Source of the DNA: Polytrichum commune
Taxonomy: Eukaryota; Streptophyta; Polytrichopsida; Polytrichales; Polytrichaceae
Direction: 5' to 3'
Assembly (NCBI GenBank): GCA_950295325.1
Contig: OX485806.1
Location: 49,161,169 to 49,225,168, forward strand
DNA: 64,000 nucleotides
Numbering within the stretch: the first letter of the stretch is position 1; each line of letters begins with the position of its first letter. The notes under the pieces were generated by a model. It saw only the letters and a program-made list of their open reading frames with translations, ran no database searches and was not told the origin of the DNA. The position numbers and the translations under genes were made by a program. Positions 34,910 to 47,929 of this stretch are shown here, piece by piece.

Positions 34910-36900
34910 TGTGAGGCCAAACCCCCCACCCTTAAGCGTCCGTAGTCCGAGTAGTGGGTTTGGGCTCACATTCCTCCGCGGTATTGGATTTGGACTTGGA
35001 TGAGTCCATAGTGCAAGGTTCACCCTTCAAGTGGTCTTGGATTTAACTGGAACTCACTTTTAACAACTCAATGTACAATTTCAATACGTATGTGGAGAAT
35101 GCACAAGTTAACTATGTTATTTTAACCTCCTTATGCTCGGGTGCTATTTTGTCTTTGTTTGCTTCTAACGTCCATCCGGCCGCTTTAGCTACACAAGCCC
35201 TTAAGGATATCCCTCTCCTAAATGGAGTCCGTGCCGTTGACTCTATACTACCACTTGAACTATCACTTGTGTATTCCGTATCGCTACTATAAGAGGTCTC
35301 ACTTGGTGTCTCCATACCGTACATAAGCCTTTAAGTATTAAAAAATACTTATGTGACTTATGTCAATCCCTCCCTCGCACCTTTGGTCTTTGCTTCCTTT
35401 GTCTTGCCATCGCGAGAGTGCTCCACATTCTCCATTAATTTGTGCACGTGGTTTATTTTTAAAGAGAGGATGCAAGTGTTAAAAAAAACACTATTCTCTA
35501 TAGTCAATCTCAAATACATTTACTTGTGAAAGCCACCATAACACTAATTAGCATAATGTAACTAACTACTTGTCTATGAGCTAATTAGGTAGGCTATCTA
35601 CTAAGCTCCTTCATGAACCCATCTCTTTACTTTCTAATTACATAAACCCAGCTCCTTCATAAACCCAGCTCCTTCATAAACCCACAACTTTGTAGTTGTA
35701 ATCCCCAACTACCTCACTAATTATTCAAGCCCTTAACTAATCTTCCTACCTAATTTCCCTAATTCTACTAACAACCCCTTTCTAATCACACAATTCTTCT
35801 CTAATCCTAAAATCCTAAAATCCTAGAGAGGAGAGGGGGAGAGAGAATTTCCTAACTTCACTAAGACTAACTAATCCACACAAGTATATTTTTGCACTCA
35901 TCACAACATCAAGTGCTCAACTCTTAAACATGGAACTTGCAACCACGTGTATTCAAAACATGAACTTTAAGTACCACAAATTGGAATCATGAATTAACTT
36001 TAAAATCCTTCACGTCAACACTAATTCTACCAAGAGGTCAAGCCCTCTTCAAGGCTAACAAGCCTTGGCTCTCAAACTAAAAACTAAGCACACACATGTG
36101 CTCCAATATGGCTTCCCACACCCACACTTATAACTCGTGGGGTGCCTTGGAGCACAAAGGAAAGAGAGGATGAGTGAGGGAAGAATGAGGGATTATATAG
36201 TAAGCTTGAGGGGGTGAGCACCCTCAAGGCTCACGATAAGCCCTTGAGATTTCCTCCTACTTAGTAGGCGCCAATCCTATCTTCTAAGCCTCCCTCCCTC
36301 AAATGATCAACAAGGATCCTAATTCGAACATTTAACTAGCCTTGGCTTTCTACCTACCACACTTTACCAAACTTGGGATGCTTCAACCCAAACTTAGCCT
36401 CCTTCGCTTTCCGCCGCCATAACTTTCTCCCCTTACTTTCCCAAATCGTCGCTCACCACTTAATTCAAACCACGATGCTTAACTCGTGATTTGATTGGTG
36501 CTTTGAGAATTTGCTTATCCTCCACCTTGCATTCTTCCTTGGGCCTTCCCCATTAAGTGGCCATGATGAGGTGGTCCACTTGTGCGCTCCATGTGATCCT
36601 CCATTCATCCCAATTCGAATGCACTTGCCTCTTGAGTCACTTTGGTTGTCTCCATCCATTTGTACTAGCCTACTCACTAACTACTCAATCCAAGTTCTCC
36701 TTACCTATCCTCATTCACTCAAATCCTTCCGAAGGTAAAAACACAATAACAACTCACATCCTAGCCTCTTACAACATGGTACTTCTAAGACTAACATTTC
36801 ACTCTTTTTATATTTTTGTGAAGTAACATGCTACTTCAAAGTGCATCAACTAACGTTTCAAGGGTCTAAGACTAAATGTGGGCACCCTTTTGGGCTCACA
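34910..36900 (+). mobile_element. Solo LTR (1,991 bp) with TTGGA target duplication
   Basis: Ends TGTGAGGCC...GGGCTCACA are flanked by TTGGA at 34905-34909 and 36901-36905. The first 68 bp fold back (TGTGAGGCCAAACCC with GGGTTTGGGCTCACA, 34910-34977), a style common in chromovirus-type LTRs. The start resembles the sequence at 63302 onward, so a second family member is entering the window there. No coding frame is convincing. Confidence 0.75.
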
Positions 36901-37463
36901 TTGGATGTCATTAACAATCAAAGAAGAGTTCTTTCTCTTGAACAAACCTCAAGAGAGTTATAATTATTCTTGTCATTAAAACACTTTAAATGTTAAACGT
37001 GACATTGCAAAACAATCAATGATGTGTTCACGAAATTATAACTACTATATGCATACATGTCAAGTTACAATATTATAAGTAGTAACACTTGAGCTTAAAA
37101 AGAAGACTCAAGAATATTAGATCTTCTTCATCATTATAAGGTTACTATCATTTGTGTGATTAATGTTTATGAACTACTAACATTAAGGATCTATACAATT
37201 TATTGAACACTATATTATTATCAAGGATATTGTTACACTTCTTGAAGCTTTCTTTAAATCTAATGGTTCTTATTATCAATGATGCCTTACATTGAGAGTA
37301 AGAATTAAGATAATGAGATTGTGTTCACTCCAATAACTATATTCATATCATAAGAAGAAGAGAGGGATTATTAATTAGAGACCGAACATATTAATGAGGC
37401 ACGGTAGTTCTCAAGCGAATATAAATTTACGTGATGTCTCACCGTGAGTCTTCTTGAGCTAAA

Positions 37464-37646
37464 TTGCAAGGGAACGACCCACGGGGTGTATCAGGGTTGA
37501 ATCTGCAGTCGATAGACGAAGAAGTGGAGAAGAGTGGTTCACAAGCACCATTTATGGCAGAGAGCAAGCATCCGAACAATTCAAATCAGAGCGGGTCCCG
37601 CGAGGAGAGAAGGGAGAATTCGATGAATACCGTAAGTTTGTCGTAA
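37464..37646 (+). other. Candidate 5' exon or gag start
   Basis: A short polar frame (MAESKHPNNSNQSGSREERR within it) runs into a good 5' splice site (CCGTAAGTT) at about 37629. It could be a first exon of the ParB/methylase-like gene, joined across the satellite block to the 3' splice site at 42226, or the start of a retrotransposon gag. The sequence alone does not decide. Confidence 0.25.
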
Positions 37647-37930
37647 GCTTATATGCACAAGGGGTACTTCAAGATTTAGGTTTATGGGAATATGAAACAG
37701 TAATTTCAAATCTCTAAAGATGGGAGAGAACTTGCAAATAATAGGACAAGCAATATATGGAAAGGGATAAGGAAATAAGAAGGAGCCTTGAGTGGGAGAC
37801 ATGCGCCTGGGTGGGATTGACACCCACCTGCCTACATTATAGCAAAGACCTTAGTTCGTTATGGAGTAGAGAAAGACCCTCTCGGATACGAGAGGGTCTG
37901 TCAGTGAGGGCTTGAGGACTACATTGTGAA

Positions 37931-38400
37931 TTCAAGGTTGTATATGTTCAATTGTGTCCACAAACTCGGTTCATAGTGCCGGGAAGGACCTAAGGACTAG
38001 ATATTGAATTGAAGGTAGTGAACGTTGTATGCGTAGATGGGGAAAAATTGTGTCCACTAACTCGGTTCATAGTGCCGGGAAGGACCTAAGGACTAGATTT
38101 TGAATTGAAGGTAGGGTACGTTGTAGGAGTAGATGGGGAAAACTTGTGTCCACTAGTTCGGTTCATAGTGCCGGAAAGGACATAAGGACTAGATTTTGAA
38201 TTAAAGGTAGTGTATGTTGTATGAGTAGATAGGGCAAACTTGGGGGCACTAGTTCGGTTGATAGTGGCGGAAAGGACATAAGGACTACATTTTGAATTGA
38301 AGGTAGTGTATGTTGTACGAGTAGATAAGGTAAACTTTTGTGCACTAGTTCGGTTGATAGTGCCGGCTAGGCCATAAGGAATAGAATATGAATTGAGGTA
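37931..38400 (+). repeat. 96-bp tandem repeat, five copies
   Basis: Copies of 'ggttcatagtgccgg..aggac' recur at 37971, 38067, 38163, 38259 and 38355, exactly 96 bp apart. Just upstream, at about 37874, is one isolated copy of the CTCTCGGATNCGAGAG palindrome. Confidence 0.9.
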
Positions 38401-38689
38401 TAGGGTTTTTGAATTGAATACATATCACTTGTGTGGTGTAGCTCGGGATAGTTGTTGAGGTGAATGTTGTGAGGCATGAATGTGTAGCAAGGGTTCACTT
38501 GTCTATGCCATTACGGCTTATAGTTAATCGGCCATGAGGACCGGGTAGGCAAAGAGGAATAGTTTTTCAATTGAGGGTTAGGGTTTTGAATTGAGAAGAT
38601 CGTGTGGAGAAGCTCGGCTAGGAATTGGGAGGCGGGCAAGAGACCAGAAATGGAGGGGAATGCAGTGAACTACATATTCTTTATCTGTT

Positions 38690-41600
38690 ACTGATGTTTC
38701 CTCCTAATGGCCAGATTTTGATTGAAATGATTTGAGGCATGTATGTTTAAGTGTATGTTAGATATGTTCTCGGTTTCGACCTTCTTGTCTATGGCGTGGT
38801 AGGACCCTCTCGGATCAGAGAGGGTCAAGCAGGAGAGCTTTGGAGGGCCAGATTTCGATTGAAATGATTTGAGGCATGACTGGTTAAATGTATGTTTGAT
38901 ATGTATTCTGTTTCGGCATTGTTGTGAATGGGCTGGTGAGGGACCCTCTCGGATCCGAGAGGGTCCAGGAGAAGGGCTTTGAAGGCCAGATTTTGATTCA
39001 AATATTTTGAGGCATGTACGTTTTGGTGTATATCTCATATGTTTTTGGTTTCGGCATAGTTATGTATGCAATTGGGTAGAACCCTCTCGGATCCGAGAAG
39101 GTCAAGGAGAAGGGCTTTGGAGGGCCAGATTCCGATTGGAATGATTTGAGGCATGAATGTTTAAGTGTATGTTTGATATGTTTTCGGTTTCGGCCTTGTT
39201 GTGTATGGGTAGGGGTGGGACCCTCTCGGATCTGAGAGGGTCAAGGAGTAGGGCTATGAATGGCCAGATTTTGATTGAAATGATTTGAGGCATGTATGTT
39301 TAGGTGTATGTTTGCTATGTTTTATGTGTCGGCCTAGATAAGTATGGGCTGGGGTAGGATCCTCTCGGATCCGAGAGGGTCAAGGACTAGGCTTTGAAGG
39401 GCCACATTCCGATTGATATGATTTGACGCATGACTGTTTAAGTGTATGTTTGATATGTTTTATGTTTCGGCATTGTTGTGGATGGGCACGGGTTGGACCC
39501 TCTCGGATCCGAGAGGGTCATCAGGTAGTGCTTTGAAGGGCCAGATTTTGATTGAAATGATTTGAGGCATGTATGTTGAAGTTTATGTTTCATATGTTTT
39601 CTGTTTTGGCCTTGTTGTGGATGGGCTGGGGTAGGACCCTCTCGGATCCGAGAGGGTCAAGGAATTGGGCTATGAATGGCCATATTTTGATTGAAATGAT
39701 ATGAGGCATGGATGTTGAAGTGTATGTTTCATATGTTTTCTGTTCCGGCATTGTTGTGAATGGGCTAGGGTAGGACCCTCTCGGATCCGAGAGGGTCATC
39801 AGGTAGTGCTTTGAAGGGCCAGATTTTGATTGAAATGATTTGAGGCATGTATGTTGAAGTTTATGTTTCATATGTTTTCTGTTTCGGCCTTGTTATGGAT
39901 GGGCTGGGGTAGGACCTTCTCGGATCCGAGAGGGTCAAGGAGTTGGGCTATGAATGGCCAGATTTTGATTGAAATGATATGAGGCATGGATGTTAGATAT
40001 CTTCTCGGTTTCGGCCTTGTTGTGTATTGGCAGGGGTCGGACCCTCTCGGATCCGAGAGGGTCATCAAGTAGTGCTTTGAAGGGCCATATTTTGATTGAA
40101 ATGATTTGAGGCATGTATGTTTAAGTGTATGTTTGATATATTTTCTGTGTCAGCCTAGTTATGGATGGGCTAGGGGAGGACCCTCTCGGATCCGAGAGGG
40201 TCAAGGAGTAGTGCTATAAATGGCAAGATTTTGATAGAAATGATTTGAAGCATATATGTATAAGTGTATGCTTGATATGTTTTTGGTTTCGGCCTTGTTG
40301 TGTATGGGCTGTGGTAGGACCCTCTCGGATCGGAGAGGGTCAAGGACTAGGGCTTTGAAGGGCCAGATTTCGATTGAAATTATATGAGGCATGTATGTTG
40401 AAGTGTATGTTTGCTATGTTTTATGTGTCGGCCTAGCAATGTATGGCCAGGGGTAGGACCCTTTCGGATCCGAGAGGGTCAAGGAGTAGTGCTATGAAGG
40501 GCCAGATTTTGATTGAAATGAATTGAGGCATGTACTATGTTGAAGTGTATGTTTGATATATTTTCTGTTTTGGCGTTGTTGTGATTGGGTGGGGTAGGAC
40601 CGTCCGGATCCGAGAAGGTCAAGGACTAGGGCAGTGAACATGTATGTTTAAGTGTATGTTTGATATGTTTTATGTGTCGTCCTAGAAAGGTATGGGCAGG
40701 GGTAGGACCCTCTCGGATCCGAGAGGGTCATGGACTAGTGCTTTGAAGGGCCAGATTTCGATTGAAATTATAGGAGGCATGTATGTTGAAGTTTATGTTT
40801 GATATGTTTTTGGTTTCGGCCTTGTTGTGTATGGGCAGGGGTGGGACCCTCTCTGATCCGAGAGGGTCAAGGACTAGGGCTTTGAAGGGCCTGATTTCGA
40901 TTGAAATTATATGAGGCATGTATGTTGAAGTGTATGTTTGCTATGTTTTATGTGTCGGCCTAGAAATGTATGGGCAGGGGTAGGACCCTTTCGGATCCGA
41001 GAGGGTCATGGAGTAGTGCTATGAAGGGCCAGATTTTGATTGAAATGATTTGAGGCATGTATGTTGAAGTGTATGCTTGATATGTTTTTGGTTTTGGCCT
41101 TGTTGTGTATGGGCTGGGGTAAGACCCTCTCGGATCCGAGAGGGTCAAGGAGTACTGCAACGAATGGCAAGATTTTGATAGAGATGATTTGAGGCATGTA
41201 TGTTTAAGTGTATGTTTGATATGTTTTATGTGTCGTCCTAGAAATGTATGGGCAGGGGTAGGACCCTCTTGGATCCGAGAGGGTCATGGACTAGTGCTTT
41301 GAAGGGCCAGATTTCGATTGGAATTATAGGAGGCATGTATGTTGAAGTTTATGTTTGATATGTTTTCGGTTTCGGCCTTGTTGTTTATGGGCAGGGGTGG
41401 GACCCTCTCTGATCCGAGAGGGTCAAGGACTAGGGCTTTGAAGGGCCAGATTTCGATTGAAATTATATGAGGCATGTATGTTGAAGTGTATGTTTTTTAT
41501 GTTTTATGTGTCGGCCTAGAAATGTATGGGCAGGGGTAGGACCCTTTCGGATCTGAGAGGGTCAAGGAGTAGTGCTATGAAGGGCCAGATTTTGATTGAA

Positions 41601-42150
41601 ATGATTTGAGGCATGTATGTTGAAGTGTATGCTTGATATGTTTTTGGTTTTGGCCTTGTTGTGTATGGGCTGGGGTAGGACCCTCTCGGATCCGAGAGGG
41701 TCCTCAGGTAGTGCTTTGAAGGGCCAGATTTTGATTGAAATGATTTGAGGCATGTATGTTTAAGTGTATGTTTGATATGGTTTATGTGTCGTCCTAGAAA
41801 TGTATGGGCTTGGGTAGGACCCTCTCGGATCCAAGAGGGTCATGGACTAGGGCTTTGAAGGGCCATATTCCGATTGAAATGATTTGAGGCATGACTGTTT
41901 AAGTGTATGTTTTATATGTTTTATATGTCGGACTAGAAATATATGGGCTGGGATAAGACCCTCTCGGATCCGAGAGGGTCCTCAGGTAGGTCTTTGAAGG
42001 GCCAGATTTTGATTAAAATGATTTGAGGCAGGTATGTTTAAGTGTATGTTAGATATCTTCTCGGTTTCGGCCTTGTTGTGTATGGCTGGGGTAGGACCCT
42101 CTCGGATCCGAGAGGGTCATCCGGTAGTGCTATGAAGTGCCAGATTTGGA
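38690..42150 (+). repeat. 139-bp palindrome-bearing satellite, block 1 (~25 copies)
   Basis: The monomer is about 139 bp. Each contains a 24-bp palindrome made of the half-site GACCCTCTCGGA and its reverse complement (BamHI site at the centre), followed by 'gggccagattttgattgaaatgatttgaggcatgtatgtt'. Palindrome positions include 40178, 40318, 40457, 40707, 40846, 40984, 41123, 41263, 41401, 41540, 41678, 41818 and 41958. The many minus-strand 60-90-codon frames containing SERVLP.PIHNKAE are by-products. Confidence 0.95.
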
Positions 42151-42238
42151 ATCAAATGATATGAATGATGTATGAAATGACATTTGGATCACATTATGAC
42201 TTCAATGTTCTCTTGCATTTGTGTAGGAATCACAATCC

Positions 42239-45200
42239 ATGGATCTTATTCTATCGGTGGATCCCTCTGTGGATGACCATAATGTTCAATTGGACGTTCC
42301 TCTAGTATGATTATAAGCATGTGCTTCCCTCCTTGAGTTTTTCGTCGCATCCCATACGTGGCCTCGCTTTCATTGTTATTCAATATTTTTCGCATTACCT
42401 AATGTTTTTATGGTTGCCCGTGTAGAATGATGCACTGGTTGCAACCGACTATTTGCGTCCTCTTGATGAGTCCATCCCAGAGGAGACTGAGATCTTGATT
42501 CGGAGGTCACAAAAAGAAGACTCTAATGTTGTCATTAACCGGGTTTGAATGAAACCTTTTCATAAGTTGCGTTTCTCTATCCCTTTGTGCCGCTTGCGAT
42601 GTCTTCCACTTGTTCGTCCCATCAACGAGGTTGATGTCGCTCGGTTGGAAAATGAGTTCGTCATGGGCTACCGTGACGGTGACCGAGCCTTGTATGTCTC
42701 TCCCTACAACAACCTCAATGAGGTACTCCATGTCTCCGATGACATCCACAATTCTTGGAGTTCATTATGTCAAGAGGCCAATGAGGAATTTGACGCCATG
42801 CTCCAAAATGACCCTGACCTTGAACACCTTTCTAGAAAGATGTTCTACGTGTGGGAAGGGAACCACCGTCTGTCGGCTTGGTGGAGGCACATTAATAAAC
42901 ATCATTTGCTGGATAAAGATTGGCATATCTCTGTTCACTGTATTGTCGTGGATCCAAGGAATTCCACCGCCGTCTTCTTGAATGCCATGAATGACATCAA
43001 TTGGTAAGTTTACTTTTCTTTCCCTTATTTTTTTGCCTTTTCCGGTTTCTTTTTATGTTTCACTTTTATTTGGACCCTCATTACTTCGTCTTTTAGGTCC
43101 ATGGAGCACGATCATGTTAAGGACAACCTCCCTGCCAAATTGCTTCGCATTCGTACATTTGGAAAAATGAAGCTTGAGGATTTCAAGGACCTCATTTCGG
43201 TTGACGACTACAAGATGTGCGAGGCTAAGATGGAGAAGACTCCTACTTGGTATCCCCTCACATTGGATGTCTTCGTCAAGTTCTTGTACAAGGTAATATT
43301 TCTTCTTACTCTAGTTTTTCCTTTCCTCATGTTTTGTGCATTAATCCTTACCCACATTTCTGTTTGTTTTAGAGAGAGATCTCGAATTCGGCGGATACTG
43401 CTGCACAGTTATACCATGAGTCCACTCCCGAGGCTCTTAGATCTGCTACTGGGATTTGGGATGCTATGACAAAAGCCCAGGATAGATTGATCAAAAGTAT
43501 TCGATCTCGGAGCTTTGAGAAGTTCATCTCAATCGCCCATAAGGACAACGGCGATGACTTCTTCCAAGAGGTACTCCCTGGACCTCTTCAATTTTTGTTT
43601 CCCTTTGCCTTCATGTTTTTGTGCTTTTGCTTTATGTATATTCCCTTACATTGCACTATGCATTTTTTCAGATTGACCGTCATTTCTCTACCTTCGTCGT
43701 CCCGGATATGACTATTGAGAAACTGCAAAAGGTGGCAACTACATATGTAGATGCTTCCTTTAAGGCTAGATGGCTTCGGTGGTGGAAACCAAAAACAAGT
43801 TCCTGTCTTCTCTTCCTCTTCGCGAGAAAGCCCTCGATGACTGGCTTCACAAAGCTTCTTTTTGGGCACAGGTGCTCCCATACCTTATACTTTCTGGATT
43901 GTGATTTTGGGTTGTAATGTTGAAATATATTGCATTATGTGTGGGTTACTTTGTGTTTAGTTAGGCCACATTTCTGACTTCATGTTTTTCTCATCTTAGT
44001 TGGAGAAAAGGGTTGAGGGTGAGATCGCCTCATTTGAAAATGAACTCACCATCGACATCGACTGGGTTTCTACTGAAGATCTTTTGCAACCTGCTCATTT
44101 TGTCGAACATTGGAGGCTCATTTTGTGGGACAAGGCTTTTCGAGTGTATTTTGATGACAAGGGAGACTTGAAGTTCACCAAAGGACTCGATCTCATGGAG
44201 TTCGAGGAAGGTCCCATAGCTATCAAGCGCGTTGCTTACCGGTATTCATTTTTGTTTAATATATTTTCTGTTTCGGACTAGTTATGGATGGGCTAAGGAA
44301 GGACCCTCTCGGATCCGAGAGGGTCAAGAAGTAGTGCTATGAATGGAAAGATTTTGATTGAAATGATTTGAGGCATGTATGTTTAAGTGTATCTTAGATA
44401 TGTTCTCGGTGTCGGCCTTGTTGTGTATGGCTGGGTAGGACCCTCTCGGATCCGAGAGGGTCATGGACTAGGGCTCTGAAGGGCCATATTCCGATTAAAA
44501 TGATATGAGGCATGACTGTTTAAGTGTATGTTTGATATATTTTCTGTTTCGGCATTGTTGTGAATGGGCTGGTGTAGGACCCTCTCGGATCTGAGAGGGT
44601 CAAGGAGTAGGGCTTTCAATGGCCAGATTTTGATTGAAATGATTTGAGGCATGTATGATAGATATCTTCTCGGTCTCGGCCTTGTTGTGTATGGGCAGGG
44701 GTGGGACCTTCTCGGATCCGAGAGGGTCATCAGGTAGTGCTTTGAAGGGTCCTATTTTGATTGAAATGATTTGAGGCATGTATGTTTAGGTGTATGTTTG
44801 ATATATTTTCTGTTTCGGCATTGTTGTGAATGGGCAGGGGTAGGACCCTCTCGGATCCGAGAGGGTCAAGGAGTAATGCTATGAAGGGCCAAATTTTGAT
44901 TGAAATGATTTGAGGCATGTATGTTTAAGTTTATGCTTGATATGTTTTCGGTTTTGGCATTGTTAGGAATGGGCTAGAGTAGGACCCTCTCGGATCCGAG
45001 AGGGTCAAGGAGTAGGGCTTTGAATGGCCAGATTTTGATTGAAATGATATGAGGCATGTATGTTAGATATCTTGTTGGTCTCGGCCTTGTTGTGTATGGG
45101 CAGGGGTAGGACCCTCTCGGATCCGAGAGGGTCAAGGAGTAGTGCTATGAAGGGCCAGATTTTGATTGAAATGATTTGAGGCATGTATGTTGAAGTGTAT

Positions 45201-47761
45201 GTTTGATATATTTTCTGTTTCGGCGTTGTTGTGATTGGGCTGGGGTAGGACCCTCTCAGATCTGAGAGGGTCAAGGAGTAGGGCTTTCAATGGCCAGATT
45301 TTGATTGAAATGATTTGAGGCATGTATGATAGATATCTTCTCGGTCTCGGCCTTGTTGTGTATGGGCAGGGGTGGGACCCTCTCGGATCCGAGAGAGTCA
45401 AGGAGTAGTGCTATGAAGGGCCAAATTTTGATTGAAATGATTTGAGGCATGTATGCTGAAGTGTATGTTTGATATATTTTCTATTTCGGCCTAGTTATGG
45501 ATGGGCTAGGGGAGAACCCTCTCGGATCCGAGAGGGTCAAGGAGTAGTGCTATAAATGGCGAGATTTGGATAGAAATGATTTGAGGCATGTAAGAAATTA
45601 TCTTCTTTTGTTTTCATTTCCAATTCTTTGTTCTCATGTTTTCTAATGTGTAGGTGCATTCACCGTGAGCTTGTCGTGAAGAATACTCTTCATTTTTCGT
45701 CCTTGCCTACATTCTTTGATGATTGGATCGATGACACCTCAAAGCTTTGTGTGTACACTCCCATGCAACTTGTAAAATTCCCACGGGTGCATTTGGTGGC
45801 TGGTGGTTGGTACTTGGATTGCTCTCGTGGATTCGTTCCCGACGTAAAAGAAACCCCCTCTACGAAAGCCTCGCTTCCTCTGCCCTGAGGTAATTGAATT
45901 GGAGGAAGAGCCGGAAGAAGATGAGAATCCCCCTCCTCCCATCATTGACAAGGAGGTTGCACCGGTGAAGGCCAAGGCCAAAGGCAAGAAAGTGGCCTCC
46001 AGTCAAGTCTCCACCCGCTCTTACACAAAGGCCTCCGTTCTGGGCACCGCAGCTCCAGCTACCACGGTTGTGAGAAGACCAATGGCAACTCCTTCTGCCC
46101 TTTCTCAGGACCATGTTCCGTCCCATAGCGGTGTCACCATTCCATCCGTGCCGCGAAAGGGGAAGGCTATTGCTCCGGATACCTCCGCAACTTCTTCGGA
46201 GAAGTCCTCGTCTCTTTTTTTGATAGAGAATGTTGACATGGGGGACCTCATAGAGGATCTCATGCGATCTAAAGTTCCCCCTCTCGCTTACCGCCGCATC
46301 CAAGAATTCCTCACTAAGGTACGTAAAACATTATCTTGTTTACCCGTTCTTTTATTTTAATTCAACACTTGTTTTGTTATATTTTTCCTTGGATTTTTTC
46401 TTTCCAGGTTGGAGCGGGTCGTACTCGTCCTAATACCAAGGCTAAGGTGCACACAAGGCTTGATCTACTCTTTGCAGATGTGTCTAAGAACCTTCGTGTA
46501 CCGGACATCTCCTCATCATCGTTGGATGTTCTCCAATGGAACAAGCGTTCTTCCTCTTACTTTGAGGTTCTGTTTGCCTTTGCAAACGCCAACCTCCATG
46601 ACGACGGCGTTCTTGTCTTTCCACATGCCACTGATCCTGACGTGTCTAGATCCATACATGACTGGGCACATACAGAGGACTTCTACGTTGCCGAAGACTA
46701 GTTCGGCATGAATGACCTCGACCTTCAATCGCCTACTAATCCATCGGAGTTGGTAATTCTTTTCTTCCCTCATCGTCTTGTATTCTTGTTTTTTTTCCCT
46801 TGCATTTTTGTATTCCTAATTCAAATTTTTTTTCATGTTTTCCAGACTCGCAAGTTCTTTATCAAGGTTCTCGTGCGTAATGACTCTTTTTTTAATGTCC
46901 GGACCTCGAACTTCGAAAACCTGGCTTACAATCTCAAGAGAGATGGTTGGCTCAATAGCTTCGCCGATTCGAAGAACCAATCGCTGAGGGAAGATGGCGT
47001 GCCTTGGAGAGGTGCTCGTGAAAAGGGCCCCGAGTTTTACTTCATCATTTTCTCCGCTCTCACAGACAAGGACGACATTATCATGAATTGGCAATGTGGC
47101 CTTGGTTGGTTTTTCTTCTCCTTGTTTCTCATGACTTTGTTTTGCTTTGTTTTGCTTTCTTTTTTTATTGTTACATTCTCCATTCATTACCTTATGCTCA
47201 CATTTTCGGATTTCGTTCTTCTAGGAGGTTCCGTCATTGCATGTCGATCTATTCAACGCCATATTGTGGCGCTTCAGTCGGATATCGATATCTTCAAGTC
47301 CATCCTCCTACCAATGCGTGAGACTGACCAAGAACACACTTCAGAGCGTGCTGCCCCACAACGAGGATCGGTTTTTGCTCCTCCTCCCCGGAAGATGGCG
47401 AAGCGCAATTTCGATTTGCTGTGTGCGTAAGTTCGTTCTTGGCTTCTAACTTGCTTTGTTCGATTTTTGTCTTCTCCATTCCGAATGTTTGGCTTGTGCT
47501 AATTTTTTTGTTGTCTCTTTCTATATTTTCAGAGTCCATATTGAAAGCCCGATTCGTGTCCTTAATGCGGACATGTTTTCAACTCCTTCGACGACATTTG
47601 AGCTCCCTTCTTATGCTGCTGACATTGCCTATGTTTTGGCGGAAGCACCGTCCTCACCTTCTAGTCGCACCCGCCCTTTCAACAAATTAGTTTTGGATTT
47701 TCTAGACATAGAGGCCGACCAGGGCGAGGAAAGTGATAGACATGGTAGTCCAAGTTCTTGA
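42239..47761 (+). pseudogene. ParB/sulfiredoxin-like plus DNA-methylase-like cargo gene, 11 exons
   Basis: GT-AG introns give exons 42227-42304 (ATG 42239), 42426-43003, 43097-43292, 43373-43570, 43672-43871, 44000-44241, 45654-46318, 46408-46752, 46846-47103, 47225-47426 and 47533-47761, roughly 900 codons. Residues at 42849-42881 read VWEGNHRLSAW, like the GxHR..A signature of ParB/sulfiredoxin folds. The C-terminal half resembles beta-class N4/N6 DNA methylases: RLDLLFADVSKNL (46456-46494) where DPPY is expected but absent, a segment DDGVLVFPHA, then NWQCGLGGSVIACR and HIVALQSD (47085-47280) like the FxGxG motif and its acidic partner. Methylation activity is doubtful without DPPY. Lesions are TGA at 42546, a frame change near 43790, another near 45870 and TAG at 46699 (probable Trp). 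Domain calls rest on motif memory only. Confidence 0.55.
44270..45600 (+). repeat. 139-bp satellite, block 2, inside an intron (~10 copies)
   Basis: The same monomer and palindrome as block 1 fill almost all of the 1,412-bp intron 44242-45653 of the ParB/methylase-like gene. Palindromes lie near 44301, 44438, 44578, 44705, 44843, 44982, 45110, 45249, 45377 and 45517. Confidence 0.95.
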
Positions 47762-47929
47762 CTACGCCTCGTACGTTTGAAACCTACATCACCTATGTAT
47801 TCTCTATGTTCAAGTGTTTTATAATTTCATTCCCTGAATTTCCATGACTCTTGTTCTCACCACATGGTTCGGCCTAACTGTGTATAATGGCCACATCTTC
47901 ATTGAAATGATTTGAGGCATGTATGTTTG

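Larger units (their letters stand above)
33201..37450 (+). mobile_element. 3' LTR of nested retrotransposon, interrupted by a solo LTR
   Basis: Starts TGTTGAGTACCAACA directly after a polypurine tract and contains TATATAA at 34004-34010, the usual U3 promoter position. It is split at 34909/36901 by the insertion at 34910-36900. An internal duplication of about 130 bp is visible (34747 onward and 34891 onward, both with 'gtgagttgttgga' and 'gagttctttctcttgaacaaac'). I cannot define the right boundary; 37450 is an estimate. A match to 'gtatcag' near 37487 could be a primer-binding site but is not convincing. Confidence 0.45.

Noticed and set aside
34910-36900. DNA transposon with TGTGAG/CTCACA ends
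   Set aside because: TG..CA ends, 5-bp duplication and the 5' fold-back fit a solo LTR better.
38690-42150. Many minus-strand ORFs of 60-116 codons containing SERVLP.PIHNKAE
   Set aside because: They are frames of a 139-bp satellite; the phase shifts with each monomer because 139 is not a multiple of three.
38690-42150. CRISPR-like array because of regularly spaced palindromic repeats
   Set aside because: Spacers are themselves repeats, the period is 139 bp, the sequence is eukaryotic and there are no cas genes.
43588-43917. Independent ORFs on both strands across introns of the ParB-like gene
   Set aside because: They run through clear splice sites and match the paralogue only exon by exon.
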